Source: Cryptomeria japonica (Eukaryota; Streptophyta; Pinopsida; Cupressales; Cupressaceae). Taken from it: a stretch of DNA of 64,000 bases. Position 1 is the stretch's first letter, and every line of letters begins with the position of its first letter. Where the stretch lies: positions 219,116,997 to 219,180,996 of the forward strand of contig NC_081406.1 in the NCBI RefSeq assembly GCF_030272615.1. Direction: 5' to 3'. This document shows, piece by piece, positions 48,283 through 59,985 of this stretch. The notes below the pieces were generated by a model that was not told the origin of the DNA, did not search any database, and worked only from the letters and a program-made list of their open reading frames with translations. The position numbers and the translations under genes are program-made.

Positions 48283-48648
48283 CCGAGTTCGGTGAAAGAA
48301 TCAATTCAATGACTCTACAGAATATCTTTTAGGAGTTGATGCTGATTTACACACTTTATGAGGTTTTCTAAAGGTGTGCAAGAAACAATACAGGGAACAG
48401 GAATTGAAGATATAATGCTCTGACTGAGACTAAGTTAACACATCATAACAGGAAATCACTTCATACAGGAAGAAATTATGTTTTAGTTCTTTACTTTTTG
48501 GTATTGTTGTCAAAGGGGTAGAAAACTGAAGAAAAGAGGAGAAGACTAATGTATGGGGGAGAAGACTGATGACAAGGGGAGAGCATTTCAGAATCTCACG
48601 GCAATCCAAATCAATTAGGTCAAATCAATTGGTTTTGCTAGCAATGCC

Positions 48649-48660
48649 AAAGGGGGAGAT
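48649..48660 (+). other. polypurine tract of Copia B
   Basis: aaagggggagat before the 3' LTR. A weaker upstream tract (caaaggggtagaaa) is at 48511-48524. Confidence 0.8.
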
Positions 48661-50162
48661 TATTGGCATTATAACAGACAAAGGGAGATTGTTGGCATTT
48701 CAATAAGGATATTGAGAAGGTTGTTGATGATTATGGATATAGCTGATTAAGGATGTTTACTGTCTTAATATTATTATTTTGTCATTGATGTCAAGAAATT
48801 GATTTTCTAATTTAGTATGATGTTGCCATATCTTAAGAAGTATGATTTGATGAGTATAAAGATGTTGGTAAAAGACACATAAAGAATGTAATGAATAAGG
48901 GGAGGAATAAGTTATTCAATGGGCAACTATTATCGAGTTAGACAATGATGAGATCATGGTGTTTAGATTGTTTTGATATCATACATATGTTATTGATTGT
49001 AAGGTTAATACTATACTATGTTACCGAGCAAAGAACCTAGTCGGTAAACCCTAAGGAACCTAGTTGGTAAACCCTAAGGTTATCGCTATCGATTAATGAA
49101 GGTGGAAAGTCTACCGAGTGAAGTTTAGTATTTACTGAGTTGTAACTAAGTAATAAAAAAATGCATTAAATGATTATTAGCATTATTTAATGAAGGAAGC
49201 TGATGAGCTGGAACTGATTAAATGATTGGTATGTCATGCATGAAGTTTGTTAAAGAATCTATGGCAAAGGAAAATCAACAGGAAGATCTACAACGCAGAT
49301 TGAACCGCAATACCCTAGCACAAGTTCCAAGAAATGTATGCAAGTTCCAAGGTAGGGTAAAACATTTTCAGATCGAAGGATACATTGAACCTAGTCAAGT
49401 TTGAAGATCTGATGACTATGATTGATCATGGGAAATGTGATCAAGGAGATTAAGCGGTTGGTGAATTGTTTTTAAATAAGGAACTGTTGATAAACAATGT
49501 ATGCGGGCAAGTGTATGCACAGGGATGCTACATAGTGATTACCGAGCATAGAAGCTTGAAGACCTATTTGGATAACAAAGTATAGAGCCCAGTAGATGGA
49601 CAAGATAAGTCCTATATTGCATTGAGCAAATAAGAATTTGCTTTAGCATTTTAGATGTGAAGTTGCAAATAGATTTTTATTACTGTTATTTTGTGAAGTG
49701 ACAAAAAATCTCTTAACCAAGTGGACTTAATAGTCTTATTTGTAAAACCCTCTAGCAAGGTGACATTCTGATTGAGTGTTTGAAATCCTAACAAAGTGAA
49801 GATCCTAATAGATCTGAGGGAAATCCCTTAACCGGGTCACATCTAGCAATGTGTTTGTAATCTTTAATAGGATTTTCTTTTAACCGATCATACTCTAGAA
49901 GAGTATATTTCTTAGTGGGTCCAAAATTCCACAGTGGATTTTCCCTATTTGGGTTTCCACGTTAAATATGGTGCTATGAGTGATATGATGTTTATATGCT
50001 TTTGAGTTTGCATGTTTAGCAGTTTTGGTTATATTACTGAAGTATATGTTACCGAGGTTGAATCTATTGTTTTTATGGAAGATTAATTTTGTATGATTCA
50101 CCCCCCCCCCTCTCATCTTATTAGCTTGGCATCTATACTTACATTAAGTATCAGAACTATCA
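48661..50162 (+). repeat. 3' LTR of Copia B
   Basis: It starts TATTGGCATTATAAC (the first G of TG mutated to A) and ends AGAACTATCA. The TATA box position reads tttaaata. It contains two aacctagtyggtaaac units, and an internal aaagggagat followed by TGTTGGCATTTC near 48681, a fossil polypurine tract plus LTR head. Confidence 0.92.
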
Positions 50163-51069
50163 TTCTTGTGCTTCATCTATGATATCACTAGATTCTTTGG
50201 GACTTTCTATAGTAGGTGTATCTAAGAGATGATCTGGACACCATTCATACTCATTCGAGTCATTTTCTAAATCATCTACTTGCTCTCTACCAGTGTATGT
50301 AACTAGAATATTCAATGGTGCAAACAATTCTTTAATTCTTTCTACCTCTTCTCTCATACACTCTGGGACTTCTACTCCTTGTAGTGTTATTGTTGATACA
50401 ATTGGAACTTGCATACCAGCTGCTTGTTCTCTCTTGATTACCAATTCTTCTTGTTCATTTTCATACTGTTCCTGAGTTTGTTGAGTATTGATTTCCTGTG
50501 ATGTTGAAGGTAGTATCTTTTTCCTTCACTTAGGTTGATGGTGAGAAGTATGTTTCTGATCTGATGACTTTCTTGGATTGTACCCGAGTCCAACTTTATC
50601 ATTTGTAGACTTAGTTTGTAGTTGAATAGGTTCAGCAATAACTTCTTGACGCTTGCCCAGAGGACCGGTACCTGAATATCCCATATGTTGAATCATCTTA
50701 TAGCCTAGACCATATTATGTTGGGGAAATTTCATAATGTCATATTTCTTTGTTTGTACTATCTTCTTTGAAAATCCATTTGAGAACAACATCCTCTTCTA
50801 TTTCATCTACAAGGGAAGTAGAGGACTGTATAAAGAGACCATCATAAATGACATTTGGAGTTGAAGTTTGTGGATTCATAACCTCTGATGGTTTTCTTGA
50901 CTGTCTTGGCAATGGAGGAAGAGACATTAGTGAAATTACAGGTTCTATTTTGTATCCATCCATGCCAGTATTTGTAATTTTCAATTTCTTTTCTAAATCT
51001 TTCAGCAAAGTTTTTGAACTTTTAGCTTTAGAGGTTTCTCTATTATGAAGAACAAAAGAATCAATACTC
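50163..51069 (-). pseudogene. Tat1 protease-RT linker, distal part
   Basis: Minus-strand frames 50163-50444 and 50739-51008 (PECMREEVERIKELFAPLNI, SLPPLPRQSRKPSE, STSLVDEIEEDVVLKWIF) with stops between. It is charged, with no catalytic motif. It joins the 43683-44784 part if Copia B is removed. Confidence 0.65.
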
Positions 51070-51509
51070 CATGTTAAAATGCATTACATGTATAGCTTAT
51101 ATCAGCAGGAATACTGACTTCAACTCCATTATAAGGAAATTTCAAGCACTGATGATATGTAAATGGTACTGCCTTCATTTTGTCAATCCATGGCCTGCCC
51201 ACTAAGATGTTGTATGAAAGAGGAAGGAAGAGCACTTGAAAGACAATATATTTCCATGGTTCCTACCCTGATTGGCAATAGTACCAGACCTTTAGAGGTT
51301 CTTTCTTCTTCATCATAAGCTTTGATTGTTATTTTCTTTGTTGGATCAATGACATTTTTAGAAAATCCCAGCTGTGTCAGTAGATTGTAGGTACAAATAT
51401 TCAACCCAGTGCCTCCATCTATCAAAACATGTTTAACTTGGTGTTTATGGATCATAGATTTGATGTGTAATGGTTGTTTATGTGGGAGATTTAATGAGTT
51501 ATCATCTTC
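51070..51509 (-). pseudogene. Tat1 aspartic protease
   Basis: The minus-strand frame 51183-51455 shows HVLIDGGTGLNICTYNLL, the active-site loop region in the DGG-type form often seen in Tat/Athila proteases, then GLVLLPIRVGTMEI and, in an overlapping frame, WAGHGLTK. It would cleave the gag-pol polyprotein. Broken by stops and frameshifts. Confidence 0.75.
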
Positions 51510-53116
51510 TTAAGAGAAAGTGACGTAATGAGGCAAAGTTAGGTGACCCACCATAGTAGTGAGTAAAGCTTTGTCTAGGATCTCTCTATGAGTAGAAGAG
51601 ATCTTAAGCAATTCTAAAATGGAGATTTGAGTGTTAGTTCTTTTCAATTGTTCGACGATGCTATAACTAGGAGAGGATGATGAAGTCAGATGCTTAGATT
51701 TAGTTGTTATTGTATCTATTTGTCTATTGAAAGAAGTTGGTAGGTTTGATGTTGTTTGAGATGAAGTTAAGGAACTAGATCCTTTGAGAGTAACCTTCTT
51801 TTGAGCGTGGGTCACAACATTTGTAGTTTGTGCTTGATTTTGTTTATCTTTGATTATGATCACATTGCAATATTTAGGTTGGGAAGATTCAATCATGTTG
51901 ATCATGTTGTCATTGTTAGTGTAGGTGTAATTGACTTTGGCACCACCCTTGGATTTTTAGGAATCACCTTGTTCATAAATAGGTAAGAGATCTTTAAAAG
52001 CTTTGTGATCAACATTAGTCGTGTGATTTCCAACAACGATCTTGCCAGTGTTGGTGAGGTCTTGAATTTCATGTCTGAGCTTCATGCAGATTTTTGTTGT
52101 ATAACCCTTGTTTCGATGGTGTTCACGGTATTTGTTTTCTCTCCACCATTTGGGTTTAACATTTGGATCATATGGTCTAGAATTATTTGGAAATGTTATT
52201 AGGTCATTTGCCAATAAAGTTTTAAAAGATGATTCATATGATTTGTCTAGAGGAGTAAAATCATGTTTAGGCTTTGAAAGCCAAGGTTTCTCTTTAAACC
52301 CTTCTTTTGATTTTTTTGGAGGATTTTTCCACTGTAGTTTCAGCTTCTTTGAGTGCTTGTGTGCCACTAGCTAGGTTAAATATCATGGATTTTGATTTTT
52401 CTTGAACAGTGTCTACCACTTTGTCATTAACAATGTTTCTATTGTTATCTTTGTTGTATTTTCAGTATTTGTTCTTTTCTTTAGAACTAGAACCTTGCAA
52501 TGCTTCTTTCCAAAGATACATCTCATATCTTTATAAGCACATCTTCCATTCTGAGGACAATGTCTACCATTTTGTTGAATGAAGGGTACACTTGCATTTG
52601 GATATTGTATTTCAATTCAAAGATCAGGGTATTGATGAAGATATCCATCTTCTCATAATCTGGATTAGGTTGCGAATATCTAGAGAATATCTTTCTCCAA
52701 CGTTGAAGAAAAGTGAGATAAGGTTCTCTTGTTTTATGTTTAGTGTTGCAAAGCTCAATCATAGTGACTGGATGATGAATGTTATAGGACTATTGTTTTA
52801 GAAACAATTGGATTAATTCCTCAAAAGTTTTGATTCCCATAGGTAGGATTCAAAACCATTCCATAGCTTGTCCTCAGCTTCTTGGGAAGAGGCACATGAG
52901 ATATGTTTGTTCATGCATGAATTACATACATAAAGCAAAAAATTCTCTGACATGGTCTTGAGGATCTGCATTTCCATCATATTTGTCAAACTTAGGAATC
53001 TCCACTCTTGAAGGGAATGGAGCCATGTAAAGGTTTTTGTAAAATGGAAACGGGCATATTGTATCCAGAGAAAATTGTTTTGATGTTTTATCCTTTTTTT
53101 TTCAGTTTTGTGATTA

Positions 53117-53128
53117 GCTCTGATACCA
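53117..53128 (-). other. Copia-type primer-binding site beside the small LTR
   Basis: Minus strand tggtatcagagc, identical to the Copia B primer-binding site, directly after the LTR end CTCACA. Confidence 0.75.
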
Positions 53129-53597
53129 TGTGAGATTTTGCCAAGATCAAGAGGCAATGGAAAGCACAAATAAGAGAGAACAAAATAGATGATAGGAATA
53201 AAATGTATTCTATCAAGATGAAAATATTGATCAACTGGATCATCAATCGTTGTTGTTACATACAATGAATATGAGCATGCTTATATAGGCAAGGCTATAT
53301 GGATATGTGAGCACACAAACATGACATGTGGCTCAATAAGAAACAAGGGTAGCTAGGAAATAGGTGTGGGTAGGTAGGAGAAACAATATAATAGTCCACA
53401 TGAGGTGGATCACCCACTAAATGTGGAGTGTAACAACAAGATCACACCATAAAATATGGAAATTCTCCTACACACACTATCTGAATGTGGCACAAACACC
53501 CAAGTGTCTCATATCCAAGCTACTATGAAATTCATTTCCTAAGTAAAATTAAGTAAGGTGTAATAATATCCAAGATGAATAATTATTTACACCAACA
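53129..53597 (-). mobile_element. small Copia-type LTR inserted in Tat1 gag
   Basis: A 469-bp unit runs from TGTTGGTGTAAATAATT (minus, from 53597) to AATCTCACA (53129), with a TATATAAG box at 53280-53287. Only the primer-binding site follows it; there is no internal coding region or second LTR. Both sides carry a roughly 70-bp stretch of the same gag sequence (53045-53116 and 53598-53668: cgggcatattgtatccag / cgagcatatcgtatccag), far longer than a normal 5-bp duplication. Confidence 0.75.
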
Positions 53598-53989
53598 AAC
53601 GAGCATATCGTATCCAGAGAATATTGCTTTGATGTTTTATCCTTGTTTTTTAGTTCTATGATTTATGTCTGTAACGCTTGTAATTGTTTTTTTACCAGCA
53701 CTAAAGGTGTCTCTTCCTCTTTAGTGATGAGGGTTTCAATGTCATAATCAATAGGAATTTTAGTGCCTTGCTTTGCTAGCTCTAGAAAATGCTCTTCTTT
53801 TTCTCTAGACATGATGACCTTCATCACTTTTCGGAAATGTTTATCATTTAAACATTTATTTATAACAATTTTTGTAGGTTCAGATACTATAGATTCATCT
53901 GATGAGGAATCAATGTCAGTAGCATGGTTGCTGAGGTTGTCATAAGTATCACGTTTAGTAGCTTGTCTTTCTTGCCTTTCTCCAGACAT

Positions 53990-56217
53990 GGTAGGAGATA
54001 GGTGCTGATCAAAAATTGATATTTGTGATAATGAAGGTTTATTTGGGATGAGTTCTTCTACAAAGAATGGATTATAGTTTGATTAAAAGGATACTCCTTT
54101 TACATTTGTCATCTTTCTTGCGAGAACTTCTAGTTTAAGCAAGCATTTACAACTGACGGGACCGAGAGCTAGATGTGATGTAGAAGTCAAGATCAAATTG
54201 AAGCCAACTGTTCGTTTAATGTAGTGATTGAGAGAAGTAACTAAGATCTGGTCTAGTTTCAGGAACGATCTATCTTGTGTAAGACGTTATCTAAGTTTAC
54301 TTAAGTTTGATAAGATGTTATTTGAACTAGTTGGAAGATGATCGACAAAATCATGCAACACAATGGTAGGGTACATTATTGAGATTGTTTATGTTCAAAA
54401 TTAAGATAACTAGTTTTATGCTTGTCGTAGATTAATTTGGGTAATTTTGTCTGTTTTGACTAACAAGATCAGGAATTCATATGACAGAGTTTGCAGACCC
54501 AGATGACAATTTAGCAGTTTACAGACAATAAAGACAGTTTTTCGTACGAGTTGCTAGCTGATTTTGTATGACAGTTGGGTAGACTCCAAACGATAATCTA
54601 CTAACTGTGATGTATATTCCTACAACAGACTGTAAAAGACTAGATGACAGTTTTTCAGATTCGTATGATAGGTTTAACAGAGCTAGATGACAAACTTTTA
54701 AAATCAATGAAGACTTGTACGACAAGAGGTATATAGCAGGATAAAAATTTAAGAAAACTCGTACGACAAAGGACTGGACAAAAACAAAATTTTGACAGAC
54801 AAAGTTTTTTTTAATGACTGACGAAGACCAATTTTTGGACACGGATTGATATTTCGATGACTGACAGAGACCGGTTTTGGACATGGACATAGTTTATCAC
54901 TGAGTTGTTGATTTGTTTTCTCCAATTTTCATATTTTAGTTTTACTTTCAAGGATGAAAACACAAAAAAATGCAAGATATATGTAATGACTTCAATCACA
55001 ACACGCTAACCCTACGGAAGTTGGCTTAGAGAAGAAAACCTTTACTTGCTGACTTAGGTACACACCCAATAGCTAATCAAAATATGACCGCTAAGTCTCA
55101 CACAATTCTCAACACTGTATTGGTTGACTCCAAATGCTAATGGGGGCACGATATGCAAGTGTCTTGGGAGAGTTACTATCTCTCTTGCACAAAGATTATC
55201 CCCCTTTTGGAGGTGAATCGGGTAGCTTCTATCTTATAGTTCTTAGTCAGGAATTCCATTTGAAATTACCCCTTGAAGTCATGCAAGCATGATTGAGGCC
55301 TATAGCCCGACAAGGTACCAAAATAAGTTGTAGTCATGTAAACGTGATTAAGACCGCAAGGCCCTACAAAATGCCTAATATGAGAGATCGCAAAGAGAAA
55401 ACTCAAATAATCTCATCCTCTGAGACTTTAATCACCAGAGGCCTATTTATTATAGTGAGTTGGAATGCTCAGGTCTAGCTGTACTCACTTGGGTCGTTCT
55501 CATAGGTTGATTACTTTTTCCTACTATGACAGGCCTGCTCAAGGTATACAAATCTCAAAATTTAGAAAAAAGGTTTGAGGGTCTAGATTTCTAATTGTCT
55601 GTAAAAGACAAGAGCATACTCTCCTACCTCTCTGATTTTTCTAAAAAACACAAAAGACAAATTTGTTCTTTAACCAGATAGCAATTTAAGTGCCTAAAAA
55701 ATTGAACTTTACAGAATACATGAAGTTTGGTCAATTTTCTTTAGGCAATCTCCAAAACCAATGCATCAGTAGTCATTTTGTTTTCGATTCTTTGACAGGG
55801 GTATGTTTGATTGATAAATTCTCTGACAAACGTTCTGCAAGAAAATCATTTAGGCTATAAAAATCTCAGGCAAATAGAAGATAAACCAGTGTTAGCATCA
55901 GCGTTAGCAAATTCTAAATTCAATTTACAAAAAACCTTGAAAAGTATATTGTTTTTGAAATGATAAAACATAAATTCATACAACAGATTATACCTTTTCG
56001 CACGAGTATTCTCATAGGCCCGAATGATAAAAACACAGAGTTAAATTGTCAGAGCAAAAACTCCTACGTGTTCCTTTTCTGATCCGTACGATAAAACACA
56101 AGTGTTGACAAAATGTCGTATGAAGAAAGAGTTATACTTGTATGATATTTAGCAAAGGTTGTACGGACGAGACCTGAAAGATTAAAAAGTGAGTTCGAGG
56201 TCGAAGGATTGAATTCT
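53990..56217 (-). other. Tat1 5' leader with clustered CG-bearing words
   Basis: A 2.2-kb untranslated leader between the primer-binding site and gag. Two clusters (54540-54780 and 55995-56170) repeat words such as ttcgtacgag, ttgtatgacag, ttcgtatgatag, cttgtacgac, ctcgtacgac, tccgtacgataa, tgtcgtatga and ttgtacggac. Related words in opposite orientation occur near the antisense ORF at 36800-37060. No supported ORF was seen: 54519-54999 and 55293-55478 have no motifs. Confidence 0.55.
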
Positions 56218-56241
56218 AAGGCCCACGGTGGGCACCAAAAA
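56218..56241 (-). other. candidate primer-binding site of Tat1
   Basis: The minus strand after the 5' LTR reads TTTTTGGTGCCCACC then GTGGGCC. Its position next to the LTR and its similarity to the GGCGCCCACCGTGGGG type seen in plant Tat/Athila elements support the call. I do not assign the tRNA. Confidence 0.6.
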
Positions 56242-57276
56242 TGTGTGTGTGAAAAGTGGACCTGTATCTGTATCTGTATCTGAATACACAACACTTCAAT
56301 TAAGTCATTAGATGCATGGTTAGTAAATCAGTAATCAATAATTAACAATAAACCATTACAAAGTGACATGTTGCCTTCTAGTAGATGCGAGTTTATTCTT
56401 GCTCTCAGATTTCATATGCAATACCAATGACTAGACAACATCTAAACGAAGGATTTAATCTATATGAGCATGAATTTGAGCTAAATAGATGCAAGATTTA
56501 AGCTAGATTTGCAAGATTTAAGCTAACATGATTTAAGCAATATTAAGCTAGATGATTAACTAAGGATGCAATAACTAATATGTAATATCTCAATGCACAA
56601 ATTTGAATGAACCTAGAGAAAAAAGAAATAGCATGATAACAATATATTCTCCAGGATTCTTGAATGAGAGATGAAGACCTGAATTTATAGAAAATTCATA
56701 AAGAAACCAACGATTGAGATCAAATGATGATTGGCGGTTAAGACTTTTCAAGAGGAAGCACAATCCAGGTGAATTGATGTGATTGGATGTTTTTCTCAGT
56801 TTTAAAGGAAATTGAACTAAAATTAAGATAAAATCAGAAAAACTTGATTTATTCTCTATTTCATTCCATTTTGATATTTAAATGTTTTAATTGGTTTTTT
56901 GAGATTTTTCTTCAATTTTTAATTTAATTTTCAAGATTATCTCCAATTGATTTCTTTTCTCAAATTTTAATTCTTTTTTTGTCAATTAATTCATTTTTTG
57001 ATGATTTAATGGAAAATTTGATTTATTTAATTAAATATACTAGGATATTCAATAAAATAAATAGGATAAATATTTTTAAATGATTTACTTGGAAAGATAA
57101 ATTAATTAAATATATATTTAATTAACATTGGTTGATTTATTTGTCATGTGACATTTGATGATTTAAGAAATTAATTGTGTGCTCAAGATTAATTTTAATT
57201 ACCTTTGGTTAGGACCTTGGTGATGTTGTCAAGATTAGGGGTCCATGGTTTAGATGACCATTTTTAAGGTATTACA
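56242..57276 (-). repeat. 5' LTR of Tat1
   Basis: On the plus strand it runs from tgtgtgtgtgaaaagtgg to aaggtattaca. It aligns along its whole length with 34615-35643. A TATA-like element on the minus strand lies within gaatttatag at 56691-56700. It has three tgtatc hexamers where the 3' LTR has two. Confidence 0.93.
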
Positions 57277-57281
57277 GTAGT

Positions 57282-59985
57282 TAGACTATATTGATAAAGG
57301 ATTACATGTTATTATTATCGTTATACATTAATGTATAAGTTGTATTGAATGGTTAGTACCAAACTTTTACAGATAGCCTTTGATTAAATTCTCTAGAGAT
57401 TATCTAGGAGTATGATCTATCACATTAACCCTTGAACCTAATAAGAGGAATACCTTGAGTATAGGTGATATCTTTGCATATTACATGAATGATGAAGATA
57501 TGTTTATTGTGAATGGAGAAGTAGACTTGTGGATATGGATAGATTGATGCACTTTCTTTCTCTATTATGTCATTGTATAATCTTGTATGCTATATAAGCT
57601 CTTGCATGATTTCATGTTTATAGATGCATTCTTTCATTGTCTCCTTGTTAGAGGCACATGTGTATTATGTGGTTGAGATGGCACCGAGACCTTGAAATGG
57701 TAGTCAAGCAAGGATTGTTGTTTCTATCTTCCCTTGTGTGTTATATGCACCTTGTATGTCATGATATTATTACACAAGTGTTAGAATGTGGATATGACAT
57801 GCTTGTTGCACAAAATTCTATTACTCTTGCTAGTATCACATTGTTAATCTTCCTCGTGCTCGTCTAGGTATCTTTCATGTCATGAAAGAATCTAGGGAAG
57901 TGTAACTACTTCGTGGTAGGGTGGAAATGCGCTCCGACAATGTTCTCATCGGGTATGTGCATGAGGCAGACAAATGTCGAGAGTTCCTATCAGCTTGGTC
58001 ATCATAATTTGTTGTTTATGCATTCATTGTATTTGACCATGTGGTCTATTGTAAAGGTATATGTTTACACATGATATATCTTGTTATCAACCTATGTACT
58101 CTAACTTTATATGTCAAAATGTAATTTTATGTCTCTCATATATTTATACATGTGGCATTAATGTATGCTTGTTGATGTGTAATTTGTGAATTATATTATT
58201 TTGATATTACAGTGGTCTTTACAATGGATATGATATGGCGCACTAACATGTGTGTGGTGCAGGATACAATGTGTGTGGTGCAGGATACAATGTGTGCATG
58301 ATTTATATGCTATATGATGTGATTATGACATGAGGTGCATGACATGTGCTGATGGATTTGTGACACAGGATGTGATGCATGGATGTCGTGATTTATGCTT
58401 ATGTAGATGACATGGATGATGGTGTATGACATGCTGACTTGTTGTGGATGCAAGATGTGATGCATATGCCATATGATTATATTTTTGGTGTTTTCTATGC
58501 ATATAGTATTATATGAGTGGAGTGCATAAGTGATGGATATGCAGACTAACTAGTGATGGATATGTAGACTAACCTACTTATGATGTAGGATGCAACATGG
58601 AATGCATTATGGATGCAAGATGCAAAGCTACATGCAGCTACGATGGGGCATGATGTAGATTTTATAGGAGTCGCTCAACCAAGACACACTACCCGGGGAC
58701 TGAAAAAAATGGAAGACAAGGATATGTGCACAAACCCAAACTAGGCATGAAGGTATAAAGGAAGATGCATGAGAGAATGTAGATGAATTCAATGAATGGG
58801 ATGCATGAAATGATTATGGAGTGTGAGCGCCCATGAGAACGGGTCACCATTTAGTGAGCACTTATCTTGATTTATCATTGTACGTGATGGACTAGGGTAT
58901 AAGGAACCAAAGTGAATTTCACAACCAATGCATGGACTGAAACATACAAATACATACACAAGACTAATCTAACACCATATAGAGTTACATAGAACTCTTC
59001 AAGAAATGGTACTAGAAAAACCATAAGCAGGAGACATGACCCAATTTAACATGAGATGGCCAAGACCTCATGAGGGTACACCAAGGGACATATCAAGAAA
59101 ACACACCAAAGAAAAACCACAACCAATAAGATCACATCCCTAATTTTGTTACTCCTAGCGTACCATGATATAAAGGATCGTCGAGACCAAGGGGAAAAAA
59201 AATAAAGGAGCTTAAAAAGATAAACAAAGATAAAAAAGAATCAAATCCAACACAAGTGTCTTAAATATATTTTACCAAAAGGATGAATAACAGATGAAAA
59301 CTTGATGTTGTCTAGCTAGAGGAAGGAAACATCTTGCGTAGACAGATGATGGGATGAGGGATCAATGAGATTGACTGACAAAAAGAACCCGATAGGATCA
59401 TGATGACAAAGATGCTCAAGGATAATTGTTCAAGAAGCAATTGATGGTATACAATCTCAAAGACCTAACCAACACACATATGTATAGTTGACACCTATAT
59501 TCAAGGCACCTATATACAACTAAAATGACAACTAAGAAGGAGGCAAGGGGGAATATATAGGGCATGACTAACACTATGCACAAAGAACCAGACACAAACT
59601 ATAGACAAGAAACTATGAATAGGTGAAGCAAAAGGTGGAGTAGATGGATGGAAACCATGGATGAGGAGATGTGGGTAATGTGAGATATCAACCTAGAAAA
59701 GATAGATGCAAAGGAGATACAAGTAAGTGTGGGTAGCAAAGGATATTGCACTGCAGAAGTTGGATGCGAAGAACTAAAGGGTAATGGATTTTCCCTTTAC
59801 AATTAGCACTTGTTTCCAATTTTTTACCATGTATAATGCCCAAGGCACCACCAAGAGAGATTTTCAGCATAGGAAGAACTTATTTTTCTTTATTATTTTT
59901 CCATTTTTTTCTTTTTTTTTTTGTTTTTGTATTTTTTATATTTTACAAAAAAAATTAAAAAAATTCTATTTTAGAACATTAGGTA
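57282..59985. other. decayed 3' part of the Tat2 relic, no gene seen
   Basis: By position this would be the 3' non-coding side of the minus-strand Tat2 pol. It is low-complexity in places (gatgtgatgcat, gacatggatgatgg, 58300-58640). No antisense PMD-like domain could be read here. The frame 57658-57867 has no motifs. No 3' LTR boundary was found, so the element is truncated or too decayed. Confidence 0.4.
58251..58292. repeat. two 21-bp tandem copies
   Basis: tgtgtggtgcaggatacaa occurs twice in direct succession with a 21-bp period. Probably replication slippage. Confidence 0.7.

Larger units (their letters stand above)
44785..50162 (+). mobile_element. Copia B, internally deleted Copia element inserted in Tat1
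   Basis: It runs from TGTTGGCATACTAAC to AGAACTATCA with LTRs of about 1.5 kb. The candidate target duplication is ctctt (44780-44784) and ttctt (50163-50167), four of five bases matching. It belongs to the same family as Copia A: shared LTR, polypurine tract and over 80 percent similar RT by eye. It retains the tRNA-Met-type primer-binding site and gag start that A has lost, but lacks the zinc knuckle, protease, integrase and RT N-terminus. It is oriented opposite to its Tat1 host. Confidence 0.93.
51510..53989 (-). pseudogene. Tat1 gag (interrupted by a Copia-type LTR)
   Basis: It starts MSGERQERQATKRD at 53989 on the minus strand and has an acidic, Ser-rich N-terminal part to 53663. After the LTR insert come FPSRVEIPKFDKYDGNADP, a gag capsid signature, then GQAMEWF, EPYLTFLQRWRK and FIFELKYN-like segments (52523-52990). 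The C-terminal part at 51957-52367 has YREHHRNKGYTTKICMKL, followed by RHEIQDLTNTGKIVVG, a decayed zinc-finger-like region. Many stops lie between segments. The encoded protein would form the particle core. Confidence 0.8.
34615..57276 (-). mobile_element. Tat1: Tat-type Ty3/Gypsy element with antisense PMD-like ORF, split by Copia B
   Basis: Paired LTRs (34615-35643 and 56242-57276) are flanked by perfect gtagt duplications (34610-34614, 57277-57281). On the minus strand the order is 5' LTR, candidate primer-binding site, 2.2-kb leader, gag, protease, linker, RT, RNase H, a second (archaeal-type) RNase H, integrase, an antisense ORF on the plus strand, polypurine tract and 3' LTR. The double RNase H and the antisense ORF are known hallmarks of the Tat lineage. 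The span is 22.7 kb, about 17.3 kb without Copia B. The LTRs agree at roughly nine of ten positions by eye, with small indels, so it is fairly old. The coding regions hold many stops. Confidence 0.92.
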
